Below the pieces are notes generated by a model that saw nothing but the letters and a program-made list of their open reading frames with translations, was not told the origin of the DNA and searched no databases. Source: Betaproteobacteria bacterium (GTDB taxonomy: Bacteria; Pseudomonadota; Gammaproteobacteria; Burkholderiales; SG8-41). From it: a stretch of 35,244 bases of DNA. Position 1 is the first letter of the stretch, and every line of letters starts with the position of its first letter. Of this stretch, positions 27,288 through 35,244 are shown piece after piece. The stretch spans positions 1-35,244 of the forward strand of contig CANHZX010000006.1 in the NCBI GenBank assembly GCA_947465215.1, read 5' to 3'. The translations under genes were made by a program, and so were the position numbers.

Positions 27288-27929
27288 TCAGATCCGGCGA
27301 TCGCCGAAAATGGTGACGCCGTCGGGACCGAGATGCTCGGCATCCCCCCAGGCACCGGCGCTCCACCGGCTGCCGTCAAAAGCAAACCAGTTGAGGCTGG
27401 CATTGACCAGCGGCACCGGGCGCTGCGCATCCAGTGCCAGTCCGGTCGCAGCGCGGTAGGCCGAATCGAGCACCAGACCGTGGGTGACGATGGCGATGGT
27501 TTCATCGGCATGGCGCTGCGCGAGTTCTTCCAGCGCGGCGCGGCAGCGCGCGAAAAAAGCCGCCGGGCTTTCACCGCCGGGCACCGCGTACTGCGGGTCG
27601 CGTGACATGAAACGTTCGTAGCTTTCCGGGTCGCAGACCTGCATTTCTTTCTGCGTCATCCCCTCGAAAACACCGAAATGACGTTCGCGCAGGCGTTCAT
27701 CGGTGAGGATGTTATGTCCGGTGACGATGGCGATCTGTTCAGCGGTACGCGCAGCGCGCGGCAGGTCGCTGGAGTACAGTGTGGTGAACGGTTGATTCTT
27801 CAGGCGGATGCCGAGCTGCTGCGCCTGCCACAGGCCGCGCTCAGTCAACGGGCTGTCGAGCTGGCCCTGCATACGGCGCTCGGTGTTCCACAGCGTTTCG
27901 CCGTGGCGGATCAAGATAAGCTGGGTCAT
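27288..27929 (-). CDS. Histidine phosphatase family protein (phosphoglycerate mutase-like)
   Basis: 213 aa; LILIRHGETLWNTERRMQG, LYSSDLPRAARTAE, VTHGLVL. Confidence 0.94.
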   Translation of the reverse strand: MTQLILIRHGETLWNTERRMQGQLDSPLTERGLWQAQQLGIRLKNQPFTTLYSSDLPRAARTAEQIAIVTGHNILTDERLRERHFGVFEGMTQKEMQVCDPESYERFMSRDPQYAVPGGESPAAFFARCRAALEELAQRHADETIAIVTHGLVLDSAYRAATGLALDAQRPVPLVNASLNWFAFDGSRWSAGAWGDAEHLGPDGVTIFGDRRI

Positions 27930-28025
27930 GAAACGGTGAAGTCCTGGTGATCTGCGGATGCCTTGCCGGACAACGGCGGAGACCGTTCTGCGGCTGCATG
28001 AATTCTACCGGTTATACTCGGCGCG

Positions 28026-28775
28026 ATGCTGATTGCCGACCTGCTGCAACCCCAAATCCTGATCTTCGCGCCGCTGATCGTATTCGCGGCCTATGTCGTG
28101 TTCGGCATCTCCGGTTTCGGTTCAACGCTGATCGCGGTGCCGCTGCTGGCCCACCTGTTTCCGCTGAAGTTCGTGGTGCCGTTTTTTGTGATTCTCGACT
28201 GCATCGGCGCTTTCAACATGGGACTGCGGCTGCGCGCCGACCTGATGCGCCGTGAACTGATGCTGCTGATTCCGTTCATGGGACTGGGCATCATCGCCGG
28301 CGTGTGGTTGCTGGTGCGCATGCATCCGGAACTGCTGCTGGGCAGCCTCGGCGCATTCGTGATGCTGTTCGGCGCGTCCTACGTGCTGCGCAGCGGCAAG
28401 GGTTTCCCGCTGCCGCGCTGGGCTGCAGCTCCGATCGGCGCTTTCGGCGGCGCCACCTCAGCGGTATTCGGGATCGGCGGGCCGATTTACGTGTTCTATC
28501 TCGCCGGCCGCGGCGGCGATCCGACGCAGATCCGCGCCACCATGCCGGTGATTTTCATGTTCACCACGCTGGCGCGCATTGCACTGTTTATTGCAGCTGG
28601 ACTGTATTCGCCAGCAGCGCTGGTTGCAGCAGCAGCCTTGCTGCCGGTGATGGCACTGGGCGTTTGGACGGGACACCACCTGCACCTCAACCTGTCGCGG
28701 GAAACCGTAATCCGGGTGATGGGCGGCCTGCTGGTGATCAGCGGCATTTCGCTGATCGTGCGCGCGATCGGCTGA
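28026..28775 (+). CDS. Sulfite exporter TauE/SafE family membrane protein
   Basis: 249 aa, multiple hydrophobic helices, GFGSTLIAVPLLAHLFPLKFVVPFFV, GGATSAVFGIGGPIYVFYLAGRG. Confidence 0.93.
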   Translation: MLIADLLQPQILIFAPLIVFAAYVVFGISGFGSTLIAVPLLAHLFPLKFVVPFFVILDCIGAFNMGLRLRADLMRRELMLLIPFMGLGIIAGVWLLVRMHPELLLGSLGAFVMLFGASYVLRSGKGFPLPRWAAAPIGAFGGATSAVFGIGGPIYVFYLAGRGGDPTQIRATMPVIFMFTTLARIALFIAAGLYSPAALVAAAALLPVMALGVWTGHHLHLNLSRETVIRVMGGLLVISGISLIVRAIG

Positions 28776-28785
28776 ACCGCGCACC

Positions 28786-29994
28786 TTACCCTTTCAGAAA
28801 ACGGGCGATCCTTTCCACACCTTCGCCCAGCTGGTCCACCGGAACGGTATAGGCGAATCGCAAATGCTCCTGCGCGGCGTTCGCGCCGAAATCGATACCG
28901 GGGGTAACAGCCACACCCACATTCTCCAATAGCTCGCGGGCAAAAACATAACTGTCGGACGCCAACTCTGCGCTCCTGGCATAGATGTAAAACGCGCCCT
29001 GGGGAATTTGGGGTACGCCGAAACCGAGACCACGCAGCGCCGGCAACAGGAAATCCCGGCGCGCACGGAACTCATCACGTCGCGCCTCGAGCAATGCCAG
29101 CGTCTCCGGCTCAAACGCCGCCAGCGCGGCGTACTGAGCGGGCGTTGATGCCGCGAGGAAGATGTTCTGCGCGATGCGGTCGATGGCTTCGACATAACCT
29201 TCGGGCGCCACCAGCCAGCCGAGTCGCCACCCGGTCATATTGAAGTATTTGGAAAAACTGTTGATCACGAACACATCGTCACGCAGGGCCAATGCCGTCT
29301 GAGCCTCACCGTCATAAACCAGACCGTGATAAATCTCGTCGACGATCAGTGCTCCACCGCGGGCCGCGGCGAATTGCGCCATGGCAGACAACTCGTCCGG
29401 CTCGATCAGCGTTCCGGTGGGATTCGACGGTGTGGCAACCAGCGCGGCTTTGGTGCGTACGCCCCAGTGCTGCTGCAGATGCTCGCTGCGCAGCTGGTAA
29501 TTGCTGTCCGGTCCGACCGCGATACCCACCGGCACACCATCCATCAGCCGCACAAAATGACGGTTGGCCGGATAACCGGGATCGGCGAGCAGCACTTCGT
29601 CACCGGGATTGACCAGCGCCGCAGTCGCCAGCAGCAGCGCGCCGGAGGCGCCGGGCGTAATAATGATGCGTTCGGGCGCGACCGGGACGCCGTAACGGCT
29701 GCGGTAAAACCCAGCGATGGCCTGACGCAGGGCCGGCAGCCCCAGCGCCGGCGTGTAAAAAGTTTCGCCCCGCTCAATCGACTGCGCACCGGCCTTGCGG
29801 ATCGCCTCCGGTGTTGCAAAATCCGGCTCGCCGATCTCCATATGAATGATGCTGCGGCCGGCGGCCTCGAGTTCACGGGCACGTGCGAGCAGCGCCATCA
29901 CGTGGAAGGGCTCGATGTGGCCGACGCGCTGCGCCAGCGGCCAGGACTTGCGATCTGAGAAATCTGGATTCTGTTCAGTCACGATGCGCATCAA
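28786..29994 (-). CDS. Pyridoxal phosphate-dependent aminotransferase (class I/II)
   Basis: 402 aa; MEIGEPDFATPEAI, VATPSNPTGTL, INSFSKYFNMTGWRLGWLVAP (PLP Lys). Confidence 0.95.
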   Translation of the reverse strand: MMRIVTEQNPDFSDRKSWPLAQRVGHIEPFHVMALLARARELEAAGRSIIHMEIGEPDFATPEAIRKAGAQSIERGETFYTPALGLPALRQAIAGFYRSRYGVPVAPERIIITPGASGALLLATAALVNPGDEVLLADPGYPANRHFVRLMDGVPVGIAVGPDSNYQLRSEHLQQHWGVRTKAALVATPSNPTGTLIEPDELSAMAQFAAARGGALIVDEIYHGLVYDGEAQTALALRDDVFVINSFSKYFNMTGWRLGWLVAPEGYVEAIDRIAQNIFLAASTPAQYAALAAFEPETLALLEARRDEFRARRDFLLPALRGLGFGVPQIPQGAFYIYARSAELASDSYVFARELLENVGVAVTPGIDFGANAAQEHLRFAYTVPVDQLGEGVERIARFLKG

Positions 29995-30019
29995 ATACTG
30001 ATCAAGCTACGACACTAAC

Positions 30020-30049
30020 AAAAAAACACGGGGCCCGCGGGCCCCGTGT
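30020..30049 (-). terminator. Rho-independent terminator downstream of the dienelactone hydrolase gene
   Basis: Perfect stem CACGGGGCCC (30027-30036)/GGGCCCCGTG (30039-30048) followed on the minus strand by T(7). Confidence 0.85.
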
Positions 30050-30070
30050 GGTCAATGTCTGAAGAAACGC

Positions 30071-30946
30071 TCAAACACCGTTTTTCTTGAACCATTCCGT
30101 GGCGCGTTTCCAGCCATCCTCCGCCTGCTCCTTGCGGAAGCTCGGCCGGTAGTCGGCGTGGAAGGCATGCGGGGTATCCGGATAAAGATGAATCATCGAC
30201 GGCTTGCCCTTCTCCTTCAGTGCCGCATTCATCTTGTCGACCGTGTCATTGGGAATGCCGGCATCGGCACCACCATACAGGCCCAGCACCGGTACATTGA
30301 TCTGGTCCACGAGGTCGATCGGATGTTTCGGCGTCATCTCGCCTCCCTGACCGACCAGGCGGCCATACCAGGCCACGCCGGCTTTGACGTTTTTGTTGTG
30401 CGCCGTATACAGCCAGGTGATGCGGCCACCCCAGCAGAATCCGGTAATGCCAAGACGCTTGCCGTCGGCACCGTTTTTACCCGCCCAGGCCACCGCGGCA
30501 TCGAGGTCGCTCATCACCTGCGCGTCCGGCACGAAATTGACGACCTTGGCGAAAATTTCCTTGTTGTCTGCAATCTTCGACACATCGCCCTGCCGGTAAA
30601 ACATTTCCGGCGCAATCGCGAGATAACCGAGCTTGGCAAAACGGCGGCAGACATCCTTGATATGTTCGTGCACTCCGAAGATTTCCTGCACGACAAGGAT
30701 AGTCGCGAGGTTCTTGCCGTTGGCCGGCATTGCGCGGTAGGCGGGAATATCGCCATTGGCTGCCGGGATCTTGACCTCGCCTGCAGTCAGTCCGTTGGCG
30801 TCGGTGGTAATCATCGTTTGCGCGCACACCGGTTGCACGGCGAGGGCAAAGCCTGCTGCCAGCGAGCCGGCGACAAATTCACGGCGGGATACGGCCGTGC
30901 GGTTGGAAACCAGAGCAAGCAGGTCTTCACGCAGCATGTCGTTCAT
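30071..30946 (-). CDS. Dienelactone hydrolase family protein with TAT-like signal
   Basis: Start at the ATG 30946; [17 protein letters not shown] leader; [13 protein letters not shown] (Cys nucleophile), C-terminal [14 protein letters not shown]. Confidence 0.92.
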   Translation of the reverse strand: MNDMLREDLLALVSNRTAVSRREFVAGSLAAGFALAVQPVCAQTMITTDANGLTAGEVKIPAANGDIPAYRAMPANGKNLATILVVQEIFGVHEHIKDVCRRFAKLGYLAIAPEMFYRQGDVSKIADNKEIFAKVVNFVPDAQVMSDLDAAVAWAGKNGADGKRLGITGFCWGGRITWLYTAHNKNVKAGVAWYGRLVGQGGEMTPKHPIDLVDQINVPVLGLYGGADAGIPNDTVDKMNAALKEKGKPSMIHLYPDTPHAFHADYRPSFRKEQAEDGWKRATEWFKKNGV

Positions 30947-31077
30947 GTTGATCTCCAAAAAGACAGGGGGAAATATTGAGCGGCAAAGCCTAGGGGAAAG
31001 CCTGCAAATTGACAAGGCACAACAGCACCGCCGGTGTTATTCCGGTCGCGCAAAACCCTGAACCGGCAAGGGTTACA

Positions 31078-32442
31078 TCAACGCTTGGCAGCAGGCTGAT
31101 AGTCATCGGGAGCGCCCGGCGGAATCGGCGGATTGCGTTTCAGACCCTCCTGGAACTCATGCATCATCATGCGCAGAGGGGTGCGCGCCCATCCCGACGT
31201 GGTGTTGACGTCAGTTTCCTCTTTTGGATCCTGGATCAGGTTGAACAGCAGCGGCGACTCGAGGTGATTGGCCCCGGCATTGGGTTCGGGCTCCCAGACC
31301 AGGTGCATTTTCCATTCCCGCCACTTGGCCGCACGCAATTCCGATTTCATATAGAACAGGAAACCTTCGCGCGCGGACTTGGCTTGAGCGCCGGTAAAAA
31401 ACGCCAGCTGATCAACGCCGTCTATCGGGCGGTCTTCAGGCACTGCAGCGCCGATGATTCCGGCAATCGTCGTATAGAGGTCCGTGACGTGAACAATTTC
31501 GTTGGAGACCCCGCCGGCCGGTATGCGCCCGGGCCAACGCAGCATGCAGGGCGCGCGCAATCCGCCCTCCATCGACGTGTGATAGGTGCCCTGCCACATG
31601 CCCGCGGAACCGCGCCAGGGCCGGCGGAACTCCGGTCCGTTGTCGCTGGCAAAAATGAACAGCGTGTTGTCGGCGATGCCGAGTTTTTCGACCGTATCCA
31701 GCAACTGCCCGACGCGGTGATCCATCTCAGCCAGCGCATCGGCAAAATCACCGGCGCCTGTTTTACCGGAAAAATCGTGATGCGGAATCGTCGGGTAATG
31801 CAATTGCGTCAAGGGCACATAGGAAAAAAACGGGGTGCCGGACTTGTGCTGGTTGGCAATAAACGCCTGCGACCGCGCGATCAGTTCACCATCAATGCGA
31901 CGGCGCATTTCAAGGTCATACAACGCAGCCTCTTTGGGCGTTTCGCCGGCGCGAGCCTCCAGCACATAGGGCAGCGGGGTCACCTTCGGGTCATAACCCG
32001 CGGAGCTGGTGAACATGCTTTCATTGGTTGTGCGCGGAATGCCGTACCACTCATCGAAGCCGCGATCCGTCGGGAAACGGCCCTTGCGGTCGCCCAGATG
32101 CCATTTGCCGTGGATCGCCGTGGCATAACCCTGCTGCTTGAACAACTGTGCCAGGGTAATTTCCCAGGGGATCAGCCCTTGCGGCAAACCGGCAGGCACC
32201 GATTGCAGTGCGCCGGTGCGGATCGGATGACGGCCGGTCATCAATGCCGAACGCGTCGGCACACAATCACTTTCCACATTGAAATTGAGCAAACGCAGCC
32301 CTTCGGCAGCCAGCGCATCAATGCGCGGCGTCGGCGCCCCGCGCAGCGTACCGCCACCATAACAACCCAGCTCACCCCAGCCCAAATTGTCAGCAAGAAC
32401 CAGAATCACATTGGGCTTTTTGCCCGGTGCCGCTTCAGCCAT
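31078..32442 (-). CDS. Sulfatase/arylsulfatase (Cys-type, CxPxR)
   Basis: PNVILVLADNLGWGELGCYGGG; SDCVPTRSALMTGRHP; YATAIHGKWHLG; no obvious signal peptide. Confidence 0.93.
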   Translation of the reverse strand: MAEAAPGKKPNVILVLADNLGWGELGCYGGGTLRGAPTPRIDALAAEGLRLLNFNVESDCVPTRSALMTGRHPIRTGALQSVPAGLPQGLIPWEITLAQLFKQQGYATAIHGKWHLGDRKGRFPTDRGFDEWYGIPRTTNESMFTSSAGYDPKVTPLPYVLEARAGETPKEAALYDLEMRRRIDGELIARSQAFIANQHKSGTPFFSYVPLTQLHYPTIPHHDFSGKTGAGDFADALAEMDHRVGQLLDTVEKLGIADNTLFIFASDNGPEFRRPWRGSAGMWQGTYHTSMEGGLRAPCMLRWPGRIPAGGVSNEIVHVTDLYTTIAGIIGAAVPEDRPIDGVDQLAFFTGAQAKSAREGFLFYMKSELRAAKWREWKMHLVWEPEPNAGANHLESPLLFNLIQDPKEETDVNTTSGWARTPLRMMMHEFQEGLKRNPPIPPGAPDDYQPAAKR

Positions 32443-32491
32443 ATCAAACTCCCCCATTAGTCCCGCTCAACATTCATTCGCACGCCTGTTC

Positions 32492-33382
32492 TTAAACCAT
32501 TTCCCGGTCGTCACCAACGATCACCGGATGCCCCCGGCCCCGAGGCCGGTATTTGCGGCGCAGCTTCTCCAGTTTACGGCCGAAGCGTGCATCCACCTGC
32601 TTGCCGAAAGCCTGATGGATTTCAGCAAGGTAAATTTCGTGAAGCAAAAGCGTCTCGATGACATACACAATCGAGGCATCGCGCGCATAGGAAGCCTTCA
32701 CATTGCCTGCATAGGCGGCGATCAGCATCCCGGTGCTGTCCGCCGCCACCGTCAACATCTGGTCAGAAGGCGGGCCGTGGGGCTCACCGTCTCCTTCGTG
32801 CGGAACAACCTGGATGCGCGGATGAGCCCTGAGTCCGAACACCTCTTTGCCAAAAACGATCAGACGCACCGTCACATCGCGTCGCGCGGCATCAAACAGC
32901 AGGCCAGCATAAGGCTCGATCAGATCGACGGGCCCTTTCAGCCAGATGTGCTCGCGCGCATCCTCGATCATGCCGGTCAGCTTGGCGTGAACCTCATCTT
33001 CTCCGCGGTATATCCAGACATAAGCGCTCTCGTCAGCTTTCACGGTGCGTTTCAGCGTCCGCACCACGTCATCACACAGCCCCGTCGTCGCGCGCTGTAT
33101 CCGCCGGAAAAACTGCTCCGGATTCACCAGCACATAGCGGACCGGATTTTCGGTGACGGGTTGAATGGCGCCCCGCCCTTCGAGATTGCGCAGCGCCGCG
33201 TACACATTCGCCCTTGGCAATCCAGCGACCTTGGCGATTTCGTAGGCGGTGGCAGGCTGCTTCGTCGACAGCGCGGCGTAAGCTTTAGCCTCGTAATCGG
33301 TAAAACCGAGTTCGCGCAGGGTCGCCGGCAGGGGTAATGCGGCACGCCGGAGAACGGGCGCTTTGTCGGCTTTGGATGGCAT
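32492..33382 (-). CDS. TrmB family transcriptional regulator
   Basis: 296 aa; LRELGFTDYEAKAYAALSTKQPATAYEIAKVAGLPRANVYAALRNLEGRGAIQ wHTH, C-terminal PLD-like/TrmB effector region (AREHIWLKGPVDLIEP). Confidence 0.85.
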   Translation of the reverse strand: MPSKADKAPVLRRAALPLPATLRELGFTDYEAKAYAALSTKQPATAYEIAKVAGLPRANVYAALRNLEGRGAIQPVTENPVRYVLVNPEQFFRRIQRATTGLCDDVVRTLKRTVKADESAYVWIYRGEDEVHAKLTGMIEDAREHIWLKGPVDLIEPYAGLLFDAARRDVTVRLIVFGKEVFGLRAHPRIQVVPHEGDGEPHGPPSDQMLTVAADSTGMLIAAYAGNVKASYARDASIVYVIETLLLHEIYLAEIHQAFGKQVDARFGRKLEKLRRKYRPRGRGHPVIVGDDREMV

Positions 33383-33476
33383 AGTAGTTGCTTATGCTAC
33401 TTCCATAATGCTAACTTGGCAAAACAAGAGCACCCATCAGGTTTATCCCGGCCATATCAAAGATGAAAGGATTCCC

Positions 33477-34466
33477 GTGAGCACCACTTACCGCAGCACG
33501 CCCGGTCTCGCCACACTGTTCGTAGGCGTCATGGCAATCATCCTGCCGACGTCTCCCGGCACAAGCCATGCACAGGCCTGGCCGACGCGTCCGGTACGCT
33601 TGGTCGTTCCCTATGTACCCGGAGGCGCAACCGATCTGGTATCACGCATTGTCGCCGAGCAATTGACCATCAAGCTGGGGCAACAGGTGGTGGTCGACAA
33701 CCGGCCCGGCGCCACCGGCACCATCGCTTTCACCGGTGTCGCCGAAGCAATTCCGGACGGCTATACCCTGATTACCGCGGCGGACTCACTGACGCTGCTC
33801 AACGCCGCTTACAAGAACCTGAAATTCGACCCGCGCACCAGTTTTGCGCCGATCTCGCTAATGTCCACCCAGCCGCTGGTGCTGGCAGTACATGCCGCAG
33901 TGCCGGCAAAAAACGTCAAGGAATTCATTGCACTGGCTAAATCCAAACCCCTCTCCTTCGGCACGTCGGGCACCGGGACCTCGCAACACCTGTCGGGGGA
34001 ACTGTTCAAGAACATGACGGGTATCGACATGATGCATATTCCTTACAAGGGGGGCGGTCAGGCGATTGTGGATCTTTCGGGGGGCCAGGTACCCGCGGCA
34101 GTCCTCGGATCATCGACCGTGATCCCACAGACCAAAACCGGACGCGTCAGGATACTGGCAGTGACTTCAAAGAAACGTTCTGCAGCACTGCCCGACATTC
34201 CCACGCTCGACGAATCGGGGCTCAAGGGCTTTGATGTCTATCAGTGGACCGCAATGCTGGCGCCCGCAAAAACACCGAAATTGATCATCACCCGGCTGAA
34301 TACCGAGGTAACGCAGATCATCAAGGAACCGGTCGCACGCGACCGGCTGCAAGGCGCCGGGTTCGATCCCCAGACCAGCACGCCGGACTACGTCGCACAA
34401 CTGATTCGCGACGGCATGGCGCGCTGGGGGAAGCTCATCGAAGAACTGAAACTGGACGTGAAATAA
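33477..34466 (+). CDS. Bug (TctC) family tripartite tricarboxylate transporter substrate-binding protein
   Basis: GTG start at 33477 preceded by GAAAGGA; AWPTRPVRLVVPYVPGGATDLVSR; ATG at 33363 would overlap the divergent regulator. Confidence 0.9.
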   Translation: MSTTYRSTPGLATLFVGVMAIILPTSPGTSHAQAWPTRPVRLVVPYVPGGATDLVSRIVAEQLTIKLGQQVVVDNRPGATGTIAFTGVAEAIPDGYTLITAADSLTLLNAAYKNLKFDPRTSFAPISLMSTQPLVLAVHAAVPAKNVKEFIALAKSKPLSFGTSGTGTSQHLSGELFKNMTGIDMMHIPYKGGGQAIVDLSGGQVPAAVLGSSTVIPQTKTGRVRILAVTSKKRSAALPDIPTLDESGLKGFDVYQWTAMLAPAKTPKLIITRLNTEVTQIIKEPVARDRLQGAGFDPQTSTPDYVAQLIRDGMARWGKLIEELKLDVK

Positions 34467-34502
34467 AAAAGACATCCACGGCACCGGATACCGGCAATGC
34501 GG

Positions 34503-35111
34503 TTATTTGATCAGCCCTTCCGCACGCATCGCCGCCTGCACCTGCGGGCGTTCGCCGATGCGGTTAAACAGCGACTGGATATTCGGCCAGGTTGCGAGAT
34601 CAATCTTGTGGAAGCCGCACCAGCGCAGCACGTTGAACAGGTAGGCGTCAGCCACGCTGAAAGCATCACCGGTGAAAAAAAGCTTGCCCGTCAGCATCTT
34701 GTCGAGCGCGTTGAAGCGTCGGGTGATATAGGCCTTCTGCACTTCCTTCATTTCCGGGGTCATTGCCGGATTGAACAGCGCGCCGACTGACTTGTGCACT
34801 TCGGTGGCGATGAAGTTGAGCGCTTCCATCAGGCGGTAACGCGCCATGGTTCCGGCAGCAGGCACCAGACCGGAAGCCGGCTTCTGGTCGGCGAGGTATT
34901 GCAGAATGGTACTGACTTCAGTCAGCACTTCACCGTTGTCGAGCTGCAGCGCGGGCACGTAACCCTTGGGATTGATCTGCCAGTAATCGGCGCCGGATGC
35001 GGTTTTTTTGTTCGGGATGTCGACTTTCTCGACATCGAAGGTGTAACCGGCTTCCATCAGCACAATATGCGGTGCCAGCGAGCATGCGCCGGGCGAGAAA
35101 AAAAGCTTCAT
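34503..35111 (-). CDS. Glutathione S-transferase, beta-class-like (Cys10)
   Basis: Start MKLFFSPGACSLAPHIVLMEAGYTFDVEKVD; thioredoxin-fold N-terminus and helical C-terminus (FFTGDAFSVADAYLFNVL). Confidence 0.93.
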   Translation of the reverse strand: MKLFFSPGACSLAPHIVLMEAGYTFDVEKVDIPNKKTASGADYWQINPKGYVPALQLDNGEVLTEVSTILQYLADQKPASGLVPAAGTMARYRLMEALNFIATEVHKSVGALFNPAMTPEMKEVQKAYITRRFNALDKMLTGKLFFTGDAFSVADAYLFNVLRWCGFHKIDLATWPNIQSLFNRIGERPQVQAAMRAEGLIK

Positions 35112-35244
35112 GGGATCTCCTTGGTTTTCAACGGTTACCGTAAAAATACGTGCGGAACGGCATCGTGCCGCAAGCCGATATTCCTTGCAAATATAAGGAC
35201 ATCCGCCCATACTGCGCGCCGGCGCCTGGATTCTGTCCGCCCTT

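Noticed and set aside
31009-32460. 483-aa plus-strand ORF
   Set aside because: Antisense to the well-supported sulfatase; typical high-GC shadow ORF.
34467-34502. Terminator between the convergent Bug and GST genes
   Set aside because: Only a short CCGG-type stem, about 10 nt from the T run; too weak to call.
1-35244. CRISPR array, prophage, insertion sequence, toxin-antitoxin or defence island
   Set aside because: No regularly spaced repeats, no transposase/integrase/phage proteins, no nuclease or toxin-like ORFs noticed. HrpA here is the standard housekeeping-type DEAH helicase, not a defence helicase.
1-35244. tRNA/rRNA genes
   Set aside because: No cloverleaf-like sequence or rRNA-like stretch noticed; coding regions fill nearly all the space.

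Overview
High-GC chromosomal window that looks betaproteobacterial (Burkholderiales-like; inferred from five Bug/TctC receptors and overall gene style). It is mostly metabolic and accessory catabolic. About 29 CDSs are supportable and nearly all tile without gaps. From about 15.3 kb down to 0.1 kb there is one co-directional minus-strand block. It contains (i) a dipeptide-type ABC transporter, an allophanate-hydrolase-like amidase and a GntR/FCD regulator as a tightly coupled operon; (ii) Bug + 4-OT tautomerase + signal-less gamma-glutamyltransferase-like protein; (iii) Bug + HIBADH-like dehydrogenase + LigI-like amidohydrolase + fused 3-oxoacid CoA-transferase. The rest carries an SDR, further Bug proteins, an alpha/beta hydrolase, an OYE-family reductase, HrpA helicase, a PEBP protein, a lipoprotein aminopeptidase, a histidine phosphatase, TauE/SafE, an aminotransferase, a TAT-exported dienelactone hydrolase, and a sulfatase/TrmB/Bug/GST group. 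I did not see a CRISPR array, phage, transposon, tRNA or rRNA, and no unmistakably new defence-type system. The most interesting signals are an in-frame TGA inside an otherwise intact CoA-transferase, terminator-like hairpins abutting the next gene's start (hrpA and the SDR), a structured intergenic region at 15.4-15.6 kb, and uncharacterised catabolic operons with candidate operators.
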